From assembly GCA_027574665.1 (NCBI GenBank), contig CM050650.1, positions 98,677,086 through 98,741,085 on the forward strand: a stretch of 64,000 nt of DNA, read 5' to 3'. Source of the stretch: Rhynochetos jubatus. Lineage: Eukaryota > Chordata > Aves > Eurypygiformes > Rhynochetidae. A program made the translations under genes and the position numbers. The notes beneath the pieces are model-generated. The model was not told the DNA's origin. It ran no database searches and saw only the letters and a list, made by a program, of their open reading frames with translations. The first letter of the stretch is position 1, and each line of letters begins with the position of its first letter. Below are positions 33,601 to 48,600 of this stretch, one piece after another.

Positions 33601-36600
33601 TCCACCTGCCGAAATGCACGCTGCATCAGAAGCGGATGGCATCGGTTCATCTTCTAGAGCTTCTTGCTCATAATAGTAACTATGTCCACCGTGAAACTCA
33701 GTCACATGGCCCATAATATCCTCTTCTCTGAGGAGATCTACAGAGCATGCTCTGCACCAGAGAAGGAAGTTATTCAAGTGTGCTCCCCCATGGAATCGAC
33801 TCATATGCAGGCGGATAATGCTTGAGTTTTCAGCAAGCTTTCCACACACAGCACACTTGTGACAGATTCTATTTGCTGATAAAATGTGCTTTTCTACTGA
33901 CTCTTCCGTAAAAAACTTCTGAAGGCATTCACAAAACCAGGCTTTTACTCTGCAGGCACTACCTTGACTTTGGTTTGCTACGCAATCTTCGTTTTTATCT
34001 TTTAAATCGCTCCTGCGTTTTGAAGGAGTAGACCCCCTTTCACTGGTAGACTCACTCGAAGTCAGATGTCTTTTCAGCAGTGGTCTCGACCGATCCACAA
34101 TATGGCATAAATGGGACTGATCTTTCTTTTTCCCATTGATGTGACAGAAGGTCAAGATGGACTCTTCCATTGTAGTAAGAACTTTAACATTATGTTGAGT
34201 GGCTTGCTTATGCTGGGCGATCTGACTCGTATCAGCAAACAGCTTATCACAGTTCTCACAGTGACCTTTCGTCTTAAATATCTCTGCAACTTGGGAGATA
34301 GTCTTCTTTGACAGTGCCACGGGCCCAGAATTACGACAACGTGTTCTAGAATGGATTAAAAAAAAAAAAGAGGTTGCATCACAACCTGAAACATTTTTAA
34401 ACTTTCAGATGTACTTTGAAGTATTACCCAGTAGCTCCAGTAATCAGTGCGTGGAAATAGTGTCCTCTGTATACTTCAACTCACCTACTATCTTGTCAAG
34501 AAAAACATCCAACACTTATCTAGTCTCTGCACTTTAAAGAGAATTAGCTACTGATTTCCAAAACCAGCACTTAAATTGATGCTTCTGTTGTTGACTTAGT
34601 ACATTCGAGAAATCAAATGCTGCCAACCTGGAAACAGTGGAACAGAGACCCGAGTTCTGTTGTTCACTTAGAGAAAGTAACAAAAAGGGTAACAGACATC
34701 AATCAGCATTTTGCAGTTGATTGTGTGGGGTAAAGACATGAAAGGGGAAAGTTTTTTGATAATTTACTCAGGAAGTCAACACTCAGATGGTCCTACATGC
34801 CCTGAAATCCACCAGCACCACTAAGAACACGTCTGCCTGTTACTACCCCGCACACATTCACATCATAGAAGACAGCTCTCTCACAAACCTGAAATGAGCA
34901 GTTAATTCCATGTGCGAGCGCAGTATCTGGTAGCAGGATATACACTTCACTTGGAAGGGGACCTCTTTGCACCGAGATATCAGAAGGTTCTTTGCATAGG
35001 ATGGGAAAGGTAGAGGAAGGCCAGCCTTCATTTCACCTATAATATGGAATAGCAGACAGTGCAACTACACATTAAAGAGTTCTTTCACAGTATGTCAGCT
35101 CTCAGATGACATAGTTACAGTTGTACTTGTTTATCACAGGGTTCAGAAAACAAGTTACCATGTGTCAGCTGAGTCACAATAATTGTGCAGCTAAAGCTTT
35201 AAGTAAAACTGCATTGATTTTTTAAACTTCTGCGACGATCTCATACCAGAACTGTTTGCATCTTGCTTTTTAATACTTAGTGACTGACTCTACTTCCCTT
35301 TTCCTCCTTCTACAAGGTCAGGTCAGATATGGCTCTTGCCATCCAGAGGGACCTGGACAGGCTGGAGAGGTGGGCCTCTGCCAACCTCATGGAGTTCAAC
35401 AAGGCCAAGCGCAAGGTCCTGCACCTGGGTCGGGGCAATCCCAGGCACAAGTACAGGCTGGGTGGAGAATGGATCGAGAGCAGCCCTGAGGAGAAGGACT
35501 TGGGGTACTGGTGGGTGAGAAGCTGGACATGAGCCGGCAGTGTGCGCTGGCAGCCCAGAAAGCCAATCGTATCCTGGGCTGTATCAGAAGTGTGGCCAGC
35601 AGGTTGAGAGAGGGGATTCTCCCCCTCTACTCTGCTCTCGTGAGACCCCACCTGAAGCACCATGTCCAGCTGCAGAGCCCTCAGCATAAGAAAGATATCA
35701 ACCAGTTGGAACAAGTCCAGAGGAGGCCACAAAGATGATCAGAGGGCTGGAGCACCTCTGTTACAAAGAAAGGCAGAGAGAATTGGGCTGTGGATGCCCC
35801 ATCCCTGGCTGTCCTCAAGGCCAGGCTGGATGAGGCTCTGAGCAACCTGGTCTAGTGGAGGGTGTCCCTGCCCATGGCAGGGGGGTTGGAACTAGATGGT
35901 CTTTAAGGTCCCTTCCAACCCAAACAGTTCTATGATTCTATGAATGTTCTTACTGACCTTCCTTTCCATCGCCACCTGTCTGTTTACTTTTACTACATAC
36001 ATTTTTGTTTAAAGTCAGTGTGCTTAAAGAGAAAAGAATGCAATTTGTTAACGAGTTCCCACATACTCTGACCAGCTCTCTCTTTCCTATCCTCAGTGTT
36101 AATTCCCCTTAAGTTTTTAGGTGCAGGAATTCCTGTACATACTTCATGTCTAACTCCAGGTAGAATAAAAAAAAAACCTATTGAAAAGAGAATGGGAAAT
36201 AGCTTATGAACTACACATTGCTGTTCATGTTCTGCATCTCAGGAGGCAAATTCTCTTTCAATTTTCTGTTTAGTAAGATGTGATGATCAGCAGGCAGTGA
36301 TCTGAGGTTATGCCTTTCAACTAACTTCACTGCCAGATCCCCACCGACCATGCTGATAATATTAATCATGAAGACCTACCAATGCAAATGCAGAGCACTT
36401 CCTTTTTTTGTTCTGACCTAAGCACTATCCATCTCTAAAGAAAACACTGTTTTGCGCTCTCAATCTTTTCAATGCAACAGATCACCTGTAATTTTTTTTT
36501 TTTGAAACCTGTGCCCTGATTTTAAAGGCATCTACAGTCAGCACATTCAGAATTAATAACCTCTTTGAGAATAAAAGTACATTACATTTACAATACATAA

Positions 36601-39600
36601 GAGAACTCGGAACCGTGCGGCTGACTGTCACTTCCATGAAAATGGCAGTACTGACTCGACCTGCAGGAAGATTCCTTCAAAGCCTGTCTTTACTGTACAC
36701 TTCCTGCAGCCACTCTGGGGGAGGGCAGAAGTGGAAGATATAGTTATGAAGATAAGAAATAACTATACCAATCTTTCTGGCCATGTAAGCTTTTTCTGAA
36801 AGCTACACTATCTAAAATATGGCAGCTTCTTGAATAAGAAGTCAGCTCCATCTATATCTAATCTGCCTCAGCCATTTACCTAACATTAAAGTAAATGCTT
36901 TAATGTCTATTTCTTACGTCAAAGCTAAAAAGTCAGTACAGCTGTGATGGTCATTAACCCTGTTTTCAAGGCCACGATCAGACAGATACTTTCCATGGAA
37001 TCTAGTCAGTATGATTCAGGAGGTTACTAGCTCACAACATAACCAGTATTCTAGCCTTCAGCAGCAATGCAGCCAGTGCAAGGCATCAGACCAGCAGCAC
37101 TGTTCCAGCTAGGCAGGCTAAATTTGCAGTTATATGGAAAAGAAACTTTCACAGGTATTTTCCATCAAGAATGCCAAGGACACCAACAAGAAAAATAGCC
37201 TCCAGCAGACTTAAGCCAGTACAGTAAGGTGAACGACCACCACGGCCAGTCTGACAGAAATGGAAAAAGAAATTTATGTGTTTTGGTCAGAGTTCCTATC
37301 AACATGCTAAATGTAAACTTAGTTAGGACAGTAGTTGCACAGAGTCACTGAAGGAGGAGCAGCTTATAAGAGACCTGACAGCATGAGGATAAAGGAAAGT
37401 CCCCCTTTCCTTTATGTATCACTTCTCATTACAGCAGCTGTGATGAAGGAATCATTTCTACACAGAAATATGAATTTCAAAGCATCTCCTCTTACAGAAC
37501 TGTATCACATTTAAAACCTTAAAAAGAAATCATTAAAAAGAAATTAAATAAGCTCTTTCACACAGTAGAAAAATGTAAGTCGCTTCATAACATAAGGATC
37601 AATTATCAGGAAGAATGAAAAGCAGTACACTTTGTAGCAACATACCACTCAGTTTAGAAACAGGGAGGAAGTGGTTCTTTCCTGACATATGCTGCAAGCA
37701 TTCGTCTCTCTTGGTAAAAAGGAGGAAGCAGTTTGGGCATGCAAAACATGGAATATGCTGCGGAGGGAGATCTTTTTTATGTCCATCGTTTTCATTTAGC
37801 TGGAAGAGAAAATTGTCTAGTTAGGAAAAATATTAAATCTAAAACCAGTCCCAGCTCTCCTCACATCCTTCCATTCTTCTCCCTTCTGCGGCAATAGTTT
37901 CACTTTTAGGTTTTCAGCTACCACATCTATGTTGATCTGCAACCTACACTATGCACTTCAGCTCGTGACACACGAGGGACTGGCCAAAGTGCTGTTACCA
38001 AACTCGGCTACTCACCCTTATGCACTGGTGAGTTTTCCATTCCCTCCTTGCACCACTGGGAGCAACCACCTTCCCCAGGAACTATGGGCTCCATAAGCTC
38101 GTCCCTTTACCCAGGCTCTCAAAAAAAGCTCCTTCTGTCGCTAAACCAGCTGGTTTTCCTCATGTTGGTTCTTCCCTAATCTTGATAACCTCCAGCTTCT
38201 CAAAATGTTCTCCTCAGAGCAGCCTGACAGGCCCGTGACTTTTATCAAAGTCAACTCTTTCCACCCCTTTTGCTATCTACATCAACTTCAGATCTCTGCC
38301 TTCAGGGCAAAAATCTTTTAATTTTGCTTCTGACATTTCTGATCCCTCCCTTATGTCACTTGAAAAATCTTCATGATATGCTTATGCTTTCTTCCACAGC
38401 TTTGCTTAGCATTATCTCCTCATCCTTCCATACCAAAATAAATCCATCTTCTTGCCTGCTGCAAGAGCCACTCCCTTTCACCCATCTTGTCTCTAGCTCC
38501 TGCTGACACCCCTGGACACACCACGGGCACACAACCTGGCAGCAGGGGAAAAAAAGAGCAGGGGCAAACTATGATGCAATCATTCCAGCTTGCCAGATAT
38601 GACTATGCATCAGGAGTTAGTGCTGCTCTGAATACTGGATTACTTTTGGCTAGTATCTAAAACTTCCCCTGAATTTATCACACCTTCTGGAGACTAGGGG
38701 GGTGCACAAAAACATTTGTTATTAAAACGCTAAACTTGGAAACTGCTCTCCATTATCCAAATTCAACACCAGACTGCTTAAATAAAACCATGCACTCTGA
38801 AGGTAACACCTGAGTAGGTCACTGAACCGAGATTTTAGAGGAAGTTATGAACAGAAGGGAATGAGAGTGTTATCAAAAGAAAAACGTGTGGAGCAAAAAA
38901 AGCAAATGCTATTAGCTTATACTCAAATCAAAACCCAAAAATTAGATTACCCTTCTCCCTTCTGTAAATTCACTAGTGAATGAGTAAATGCATCTATCAG
39001 AGACTGGAAACAGAAGAAACAGTTGCATCTGCATCACTCATGTTTTTCTCATTTTATTGCCTCTATGTCCCCATTTCCTTTCTGCTGTCTCTTCACCATC
39101 ATTTACTTCACCCTAACTTCTTGCCTTTATCTTTCACAGTTTTGGAGATGCAAAAAAAAGGGGAGTACTTTGACAGCACTAATAGAGGTACAAGAGGTTC
39201 AAGACAGAGCTACAGTCGTCTCAGAAGTAAAACCTTGTGCTCAGATCTAATGGGAGTACTGTCAGGATATACCAGGTGTTTGAAACAGCAGAATAAGAAT
39301 TATCTTGAAGACTAAAAGAAGGGAGGGGAGAGAAAGAAGGTTAAAAGTGAGGAAAAAAATACCCCCATCAGTGCATAATTACACATCTTTAAAACCCTCT
39401 ACTACGTTCAGTCAGGCACGTTACTTATCCTTATGATCTTGCCTTAGATAAAAGATGCTCGCTGTACTGCTGGGAGTTTGAAAACGTTTTGCAGCATATC
39501 ACACAGGCAACAGCATTATTTGGGGGTCCATGTAACGTGACTGTTGGGTCACAAGGAGAATGATCAAACCTGGAGAGGAAGAAATAATTAAACTGGTCCC

Positions 39601-42600
39601 CTCTAAATAGTCAAAATGCGTTTTTAATGAAGAAAAAAAAAAAAATCTGTCTTTTGAAGCTGTTGAACAAAACCCTATAAAATCAATCTAAACTATACAA
39701 TTCCTCACTTCTCCCATCATTAACTGTATCAGTTGAAGCATCCTGTACAGAGGTGATACTCCCAGCAGCTTACCTGTTATAGCGACCAGTCTGCAAAGCA
39801 ATCACACCGTTTTTAAGCACAAGAGAACTACCAAAGCCTCCATTTCCTACAGAGATATTTTAAAATTTGATTTATTTTTACCTCCCTGCATTAGTTCTAG
39901 CTGGGATGGAGTTAATTTTCTTTGTAGCAGTTTGTACAAAGCTGTGTTTCAGGTTTATGAACAACAGTGTTGATAGCACAGGGATGTTTTAGCTATTGCT
40001 GAGCAGTGCTTGTGCAGCATCAATGCCTTCTCTGGTTTTCAGACTCCCACAGCAGCAAGTAGGCTGGGGCTAGGCGAGAGGTTGGGACGGGACATAGCTG
40101 GGACAGCTGACCCCAAGGATATCCCATAGCATGCAACACTCTGCTCAGCAATAAAAGCTGGGTGAAGGAGATGTTTGGGATGATAGCGTTTGCCTTCCCA
40201 AGTAACCGTTACGTGCGACAGAGCTGTGCCCACCGATGGGAATTCCTTATTTTGCTTTGCCTGCATGCACAGGTCTTGTTTTACTTCTTGAAGTGTTTTT
40301 ATCTCAGCTCACAGTTTTCTCACTTTCACCCTTCTGATCCTCCTCCCCATCCCACTGGGGTGAGCGAGAAAGGACCTGTGCGGGGCTGACCTTCTCACCA
40401 GGATTAACCCACGACACTCCCCCCAGCTTCTCCCCTCACCATCTTCCCCAGGAGACATTCCCTAGTCAAAAGGCAGTATTATACTGGAATTGAGCCCAGA
40501 CACAGTAAGTGCTAACCAGCAGTGATCAGTCACCAACAGATGTCTGGCCTATAGCTCTCACTCCTCTTTCCCTTCATTAGAGGCATATATTTTTTTTTTA
40601 AACTTACCATCAAGGTGCATACATCAGCCTTTTGCTCTTTTTCAAGTTTGGATGAACAAATAACAGAACATAAGAACAAGAAATCTTATTTCTCAAAAAC
40701 ATACAGGTACTAGAAAATGCTCAATAAGAGGAAGAAATCAATTCTGGATGGAAAAAAAACCCCAAACCCAAACCCTACAACCAGGAAGTTGATCACATCA
40801 TCTATACAAAATCTGCACCATATTAATCTGCTCTGGATTTTTATCACTACAGGCAGTTTAAAGTAGACTTGACACTGATGTCCTATGTTTGAGAATGGAC
40901 TGGAAGCAGCCCTGAGAAGTCGCACTTGGGAAAAGTGGTAGACAAAGTTGGACATGAGCCAGCAATGTACAGATACAGCTCAGGATACTGTTGGCCAACC
41001 ATATCAAAAGCAGCATGACAAGGAGGTTGATAGCGATTATTCTCCCCTTCTACTCCACTCTGTTTAGACCCCATCTGGAGTACTGTATCCAGCTCTGGGG
41101 CCCTCAATATAAGAATATCAACCAATTGGAGCAAGTCCAGAGGATGCCATGAAGATGCTCAGAGGGCTGGAGCACCTCTGCTATGGGGACAGGCTGAGAG
41201 AGTTGGGCTTGTTCAGCCTGGAGAAGAGAAGGCTCCAGGGAGACCTTATAGCACCTTCCAGTACCTGAAGGGGCCTACAAGGAAGCTGGGGGGGACTTTT
41301 TACAAGGGCCTGTAGTGACAGGACAAGGGGTAATGGGTTTAAATTGAAAGCAGGAGGATTTAGATTGGATATCAGGAAGAAATTCTTCCCGGAGAGGGTG
41401 GTGAGGCACTGGAACAGGTTGCCCAGAGAAGCTGTGGGTGCCCCATCCCTGGAAGTGTTCAAGGCCAGGCTGGATGAGGCTCTGAGCAACCTGGTCTAGT
41501 GGAGGGTGTCCCTGCCCATGGCAGGGGGCTTGGAACTAGATGATCTTTAAGGTCCCTTCCATCTCAGATCATTCTACAATTCCACAATATGCTTTCACTA
41601 CCACTTCTTGCACTATGTCCTTACCTTTGAAGATGACCTAGGAGAAGATGTCCATTATCAAACTCTCTGTTGCAATGCATCACCGGACAAGATATGGGAC
41701 TGCTGTTGACTTGCGTCTGACCTGCCCTCTTATAAATACCCTTTTTCCCACTGTTAACAGTGCCTGGTTTGAGACCTGTGTTATAAAACAAAGCACTTAA
41801 GCCTCTATAATTCAGATTCCGATCAAGAAAACAAACAAAATAAGACACAAGCTCTAAAACATTTAAAAATCAAGTTGTATTGATTCTTAAAAGCAAACTA
41901 ACATCGCACCGTAATGCAGTCCAACTATGGTAAGTCTGCTTAAGTTAAAGAATCTGTCTCTGTCCCCGGTAGGATTACTTTTCAAACACTGACACCCTTC
42001 CTCCAGGTCCTCCAGGCAATATTTTAAACAGATTGAACATCCTGAATTTATACTTAATTATGTAGACATTTTCCTGAGCAATGGTTCAATACTAATATTT
42101 TTCCTTCTACCCACCTCACTTATAAAAAATAGTCAACATTACCTTAGTGGCTTTTAGACTTCAAAAATATTAATTTTTCTAAGCAGCAAAACATTAGAAG
42201 AACAGTTTTTATGGAAAAGAGTGTATAAGAACTTTCAAATGCCACACTCCAGCAAAGCAAATATTTTAAGATTTGGTTATGCGTAAGAGGCACCTGCAAG
42301 CTTAATGTCAGCATCACTCAATGCAATTATCAGATGTTCTCTTGTGCAATGCAGGACTTAAAATCACTGAAATAGAGTTTCCTGTTCTTACCTGGCATTT
42401 TTAACCACTGGTCCACACATAATCTTGCAGCTTCTGTGTCACTGTGTTCCCGAATAAATTCTAGTTCTTGCAACCCATGAGCATATTGGGAATCAATTTT
42501 CTCCTGAAGGGGAAAACATATCAGGTAAGGTGGCCATCAAATTAGAAAAACCCAAAATATATTCAGATTAAGAATGTATACCAAAACCTACATGTGGGTC

Positions 42601-45600
42601 TCTAAAAACCTAAGGGAAAACCCCCCTCTAAAAAACCCAACACCTACAAAAACATAAGGGGGGGGAATAAGATTACAGCTTGACTGACTTACATATAACA
42701 CAATAAAGAGGAAATGTAACAGCAGTAAAAAAAATTTTAAAAATAGCACTAATTTTTGTGCCCTAAATAAAAGCTATACCTTGGGCCAATTAAATTACTT
42801 TTACTGCCCCTACTGAAGTTTATGAAGCATGTACATAACCAAGATGATACAGAGAAAAATAATTATATGTTTTTAAAAAGCAACACAAAATGGTCACTGA
42901 AACCAAAGAGTCCACTTGTTCCACTGCTGAGGCAAAAAAAATACAGTAGTTTCACTCTGAAGAGTAATTTAATTACCGCACCTCCCAGTTCGTAATAATA
43001 AACCCACACCTTTCCAATGGCTGCACAATGCATTTAAGAGAATTCAACTTTAAAATTATGCCTTATACATAGAAAATTTTATGCCATTATAAAGCATTAC
43101 CTGATACAGAGATTCAATTTAGCAAATAGCTTCCCAAATATCTCAGCTAAAAGCAGGTAGACAACTGAGGTTTGCTGTATGGTGGTTTGTGATAACTTAT
43201 TTTTTTCAATTATTTAACCAGAATAATTGACGCTAAGGTCCCTCTGTTGTATATACAAACAAAAGAACAAAGTTCATGCCATTGGCTTGCACAAAGTTAG
43301 GTTTTTATGTCCCCTTAGGAACTGCAGTAAGACTAGCAAATTGACCAGTTAAAAGCCACTGAACAGACAAAGTCCATATTGCGTTTCAAACGATGCCCCA
43401 GAAGCAAAAATCTCTAGATCCTAGTTGCAGGTTTGGCTCACCAATCTTTTCATTTACTTAGTCATGAAAACAGACACACTCTTGACTACAGAGCCTGTAT
43501 TTCGCCATTCTACCGAAACAAAATACATCCAATACCTTAAAGGCTTTGTTTTTCTGTTCTTTTTGCTGCTTCTCTACTTCTACATGGCGTGCCAGACGAT
43601 CCAAGGTTGACGCAACTCGTTCTTTCTGATAGTCAATGTGATCTTTACGCTTAATATTTCTCTACAAAAGAAAAGTTAAACTTTTATTTGGTGACTGTTA
43701 AGTAACAGTGTCGTGGTTTAATCCCACCCAGCACCTAAGCACCACACAGCCACTCACCTCCCCTCTCCCGCAGTAGGATGGGGAGGAGAATCAGAGGAAA
43801 AGACAAAGAAAATAGGTTGAAATAATAACAATTTAATAATGGAAAATAAATTAAACATAGTGATACTAATACTACTAATATTATTGCTAATAACGTGTTG
43901 AAAGTAACGGAAAACAAATGATGTAACAGCTCACCACCTGCCAACCAACTCCCAGCCAGTCCCAGAGCAGGGAGAACCGCAGCCCCAGAGTCAAACCAAT
44001 CCCAAAGGAGAGATAGATCACTGCTCCCCCACCCTCTCCCCGCAACTTATATAATGAGCATGACATTTTACATCATGAAATACCCCTTTGGTCAGTTTGG
44101 GTCAACTGTTCTGCCTGTGTCCCCTCCCAGCTTCTTCTGCAGGAGAAGCTGGGAACACAGCTGCAGTATGAGGAAAAAGTCTGTCTTAACGTAAACATTC
44201 CTTAGCAATAACTGAAACCACTAGTATGTTATCAATATTCTTCTCAGCACAACCAAAACACAGCCTTATACTAGCTACTGTGAGGAAAATTAACTATTCC
44301 AACTAAAACCAGTGCACACAGGGTGAAAAGCGATGCCCAATCATCAGGACATAATTCAGTACAGATATTCTGATCCTAAGTTCAATTATCTACGATGCTA
44401 GTTTTCTCTTCTTATTTACCAGCATGTGTAACTTCTGTTAAAAACACCAGCAAAACCACCCCACTCTCCTATATATTCAAGGCAATTCAACATTAGCCTC
44501 ACCAAAGCACCAGAAGGAACATGGATGATTTTGCTAGGTGCCCTAGAACTCTCTGACAAAAGTTAAGTAAATTCTTCTAAGTAGGTAAACAAAATTCCTG
44601 AAGATTTCAATGCCAACATGCAGCCCACCTGAAAAGCCGAGAACTGGTATCATTCTTGCTCTAAGCCAACACTGCCCAGTATCTTCAGGAAGGCAAATCC
44701 TTAGCTTTGTCTAGCATAAACCCCTGGCCACACACTGTGGTTTGTTCCTGCTGCACAATCAGCTCTAGCAGTCATCACTGTGGAGTGAGCCTGTGCATGT
44801 ACCAAAGACACACCTTTCCTTAAGAACCACGTTTAGTACACATCCTCTACTGCAACACTGGAAAACATAGGCCAGGAGACGGCCACTGCTGCCAAAACCA
44901 ACTCTAGTACTAGAGCTGCTCTCAGTCACTGTCCCGCTCAAAGGCCCCACGCAGTAGGCAAGATAAGCCTGGGGAATACACAAATTGACCAGCCTGCTTC
45001 CAACTCAGCCATTCTTAGGAAGGATTATGAAGAAAGAGGCTGAGTTAAAACCAGTCTGTCATCAGAATATGGTCCTCCAACCTATGAACTGCTCCTAGAA
45101 AGTTATTTTAGACGGAAAAGGTCTGGGAGTAGGTCAGATACATTTGCAGGCTAGAGATTGGACACAGCGACTTCTGAGGTTGCTTGTGAAGTAACATTTT
45201 TCTTTGACACATTTGCTAAAACCACTGAAAGCCAAATAGAAATTTCAAGTCCATTTCAAGAAGGGAAAAAACGGCTCTGCAAAGAAGGCAGTGTTGATAT
45301 CCTTGCCTTCCACTCAACAGTAGGTAAAAACCAAAATATTTTAGTGCTAGTTTGTTTATATACAACTTGTTAAAAATACCTCTAACAAGTTTCTTGTTAA
45401 GAGTAACTGATGGGCAAAAAAAACATAGGAGACCAATTATTTTATTCAGCCAAGAAGTCCCAAAATACATTCCAACATACTCACATGAACATAAGAGCTG
45501 CTGTTAGGTTCTTCATCCTCACTACTGACAAGATCAATGCATTCAACTACAGGTCTTAAAGGTCCTTCCTGGGGGAAAAAAGAAAAAAAAAGTGTTAAAC

Positions 45601-48600
45601 ACATACACAAAAGCATTACATTGTTTTCCTCAGAGATAAAATATTGCATATATTACAGCACACTGTAAGCACTGGCAATACCTGGAGAATTTCACCCAGG
45701 TTTCAAGAGTGCAGTAACGAAATTTCTGCATGGCAGCTTTTCCACTTAACAGACTAATCCACAAAATTGGTAAAACATGCAGATAAGTAAGTATTCACAA
45801 ATATTTTAAATATCAACTTAACATGTAAATGTTAACCAGGAAAAAAAATAATCAAATTCAGAGTCTTGGCTTGCTTAATAACTTGACATCCTTCACCTTC
45901 TCATTCAACTCAGATTACATTTTTGATGATCCTCAACTTGGGTCATTAATTCAACGGTAATAGGGTAACAGGCTGTTACCAAGAGAGCAGCAGACTTAGA
46001 TTTCACTAAGCAATGGTAAATGGCTTTTTATTGGTTTTTCTAGCTTTGTTTTGTTCTTAAAAGACAGAAATTAAACTCCAAAAGCAACTAAACTCCGTAG
46101 GCATTTCAAACATTAAGAATGTGGGAAACAGTTTCATCCACATTTAAGCCCTGAAGACTACCCCTTTCTGAGCAGATATTCCATAAGCAGGTTGCAAGTG
46201 CACTCTCTGTACTGGAATCACGCTGAGGAGGTGGTAATTTTATTTTAAAAGAAAAGACATTTCACCCATTCCACCACATACACAGAAGCACACATGTCCA
46301 AATCGTCTGTCCAGCATTCCGTAGCAGAGATGTGCACCCAGGAAGCCTGGTCAGGACCCCATGCAGCAATACAGAGGACAAAGGAGCCTGGCTATCAGGG
46401 TATGTAGGTCTTCTCTATTTGTCTATAGCTTGGCAGCCATGTGTTCCTTTTGCATATTTCCAACCTTTTGCCTCTCTCCAGCTGTCCCCTCCTCTGAGTT
46501 ACTAAAGGTTATTGATTGGTTTTGTCTCCTCCTTAGGATGTCTTAAGTCTCTAGCCCTGCTTTTTTGTCTTCTGCAGGCATCATAATGATTTAGGCCTCA
46601 ATTTTAATTTGTATGAAAGCTGTCCCTTTCTTTCCTGATCTGTCTTCAGAAACTTCGTGTAGATGGTCTGAGACCTCAACAGCCTGCAGTCTAGGGAGCA
46701 CCAACACCAGTTGATTTACATGCCTTCATGTGCCTCCTTTGTGAAGTTCTGTCTGGTGCTTCCACACACAAACACACGTGTGCACACTCCCATTCACACC
46801 GATTTTGACATTTCTACTACAAGCTTCTGGTGGATAGCAGAATGTTGGAACAAACAAAAAAAGCAAATGGAGAAGAAAAATTAAGATCAGCAATCCAAAC
46901 TAAGCACATAGGTCACAAGTTTTTTTAAAGACACCATCAAAATATTGCCTGGAGCTCCATCCACACTCACTGCGACAAGAGCCTTCAGTTTTTAAAGGGA
47001 GGGGAAAAAAAACCCCAAAAACCCAAAAGCACTATGTCCATATAATCTGATGTCATGCAAGAAGAACACCATATCATGCTACAGCATAATCACATGGCAA
47101 CTAAATAATCAGTATAATGAACATGAAACAGGATGAGTAAGTCTACATACACCAAACAGAAATATTCCTAGTGACACATACTCACACCCATGGTCACGTG
47201 CACACTTCTTCAGTGAAAGCAAAGCTGAATCTCCACAAGTCAAAGTTCCCCACCCGTAAAGTTATTATCTAACCTCAAAGTAAACTATCTTTTGTTTTGG
47301 TTTATTTAAGTTTTTGATAGTCATGGGGGTGTCGTGGGTTTTTTCTTTTAAGCCTGTACATGCAATGCCATCTACATCATGTGACAGAGTTTTTGACTAA
47401 ACTGCAGTACTGGCCACTTGTCTGGCAATACTGCTGGCAGACACCACAGAGCTGTTGCATATTCCAAAGGTATGATTTATTTGTTAGAAAGTTAAGTTTT
47501 CTAGGCAGAATAAGGACTTACGACAGTCAGCAGACTGATTTCTTGAAGAGGTGCAGTACTCTACCCACCTCTCTGCCGTACATTTGCCAGTGTCCTCAAG
47601 ATCATAACAATTAACCAAGTAGGGAAGGCTAGGAAGCCTTATTCCCTCATGAAAGGCAGCAGAGAGAACAGCAGCATGCAATTCTCTGCTGTACTTACTG
47701 CATCTCATGCTCTGCATTCTTCCACCTTTCACGGCTGTAAAGCTGTTCAACTGGCCAGGCATAAACAGCCCTCATGGTCTCACCGGGGAGGAAGAGGGAT
47801 GAGACACTGGACCAATGACAGATGCTTGTCCGGCCTCAAATTACCCCAAAAGAGTGCTTAACATTTCATGCTTAAACAACAATAACATGGTTTTCTAAAT
47901 GAAATCTAAAAATCCATGAGACAAAACCCCACAATCCATGACAGATTCGCTTTTGTACAAACTGACCACCTCTATCAACTGCTAAGATATTAAAACAACC
48001 GGCATTCCCAAGTAACACTTCAAAGACACACTCAGACCACCTGACTGTCTAATTGGCTCAATAATCTGTTTTGAGATGTTCAACTCTGACCCTAAAAGCT
48101 GTAGCTTCTTCACAGGCAGAGCTTATCCTTATTTTTGTCGAACACTGGGTTCAGCAACTAATTAAAAGTGAGGGAATTGATAGCTGCAAAGCAGAGCAAC
48201 TCACTCAGGAGGTTCTAGTGACCAGAACAGTAAATACAATTTAACACAACTAATACTACACTCGTTTTCATGTATGCAAACTACATTGAACTCTCCTTTT
48301 TCTTTCCAAATCCATCATTAAATGTCATGACACTGGTTTGAATCCACCCCAGCTGAATGCCAGTACACAGAAAAGACTCCAAATACTACTTGTAGGGGGA
48401 CAGTGACTTCAGCCTGGGCTCATCCTGACAGCGCTGCAGAAGGGCGTTGATACCAAAATGAAAGTGGAAGTTCAAAGCCTCTTTATTCAGTGGCCCTGGA
48501 TCAAAATTAACCTTATGCAGGGAGACTAAGTCTAAGGCTACTCTCCCCTTCAAACACTTACAGAGGCCTTCTGAGAATATCATACAAGCCATAGCTTCAG

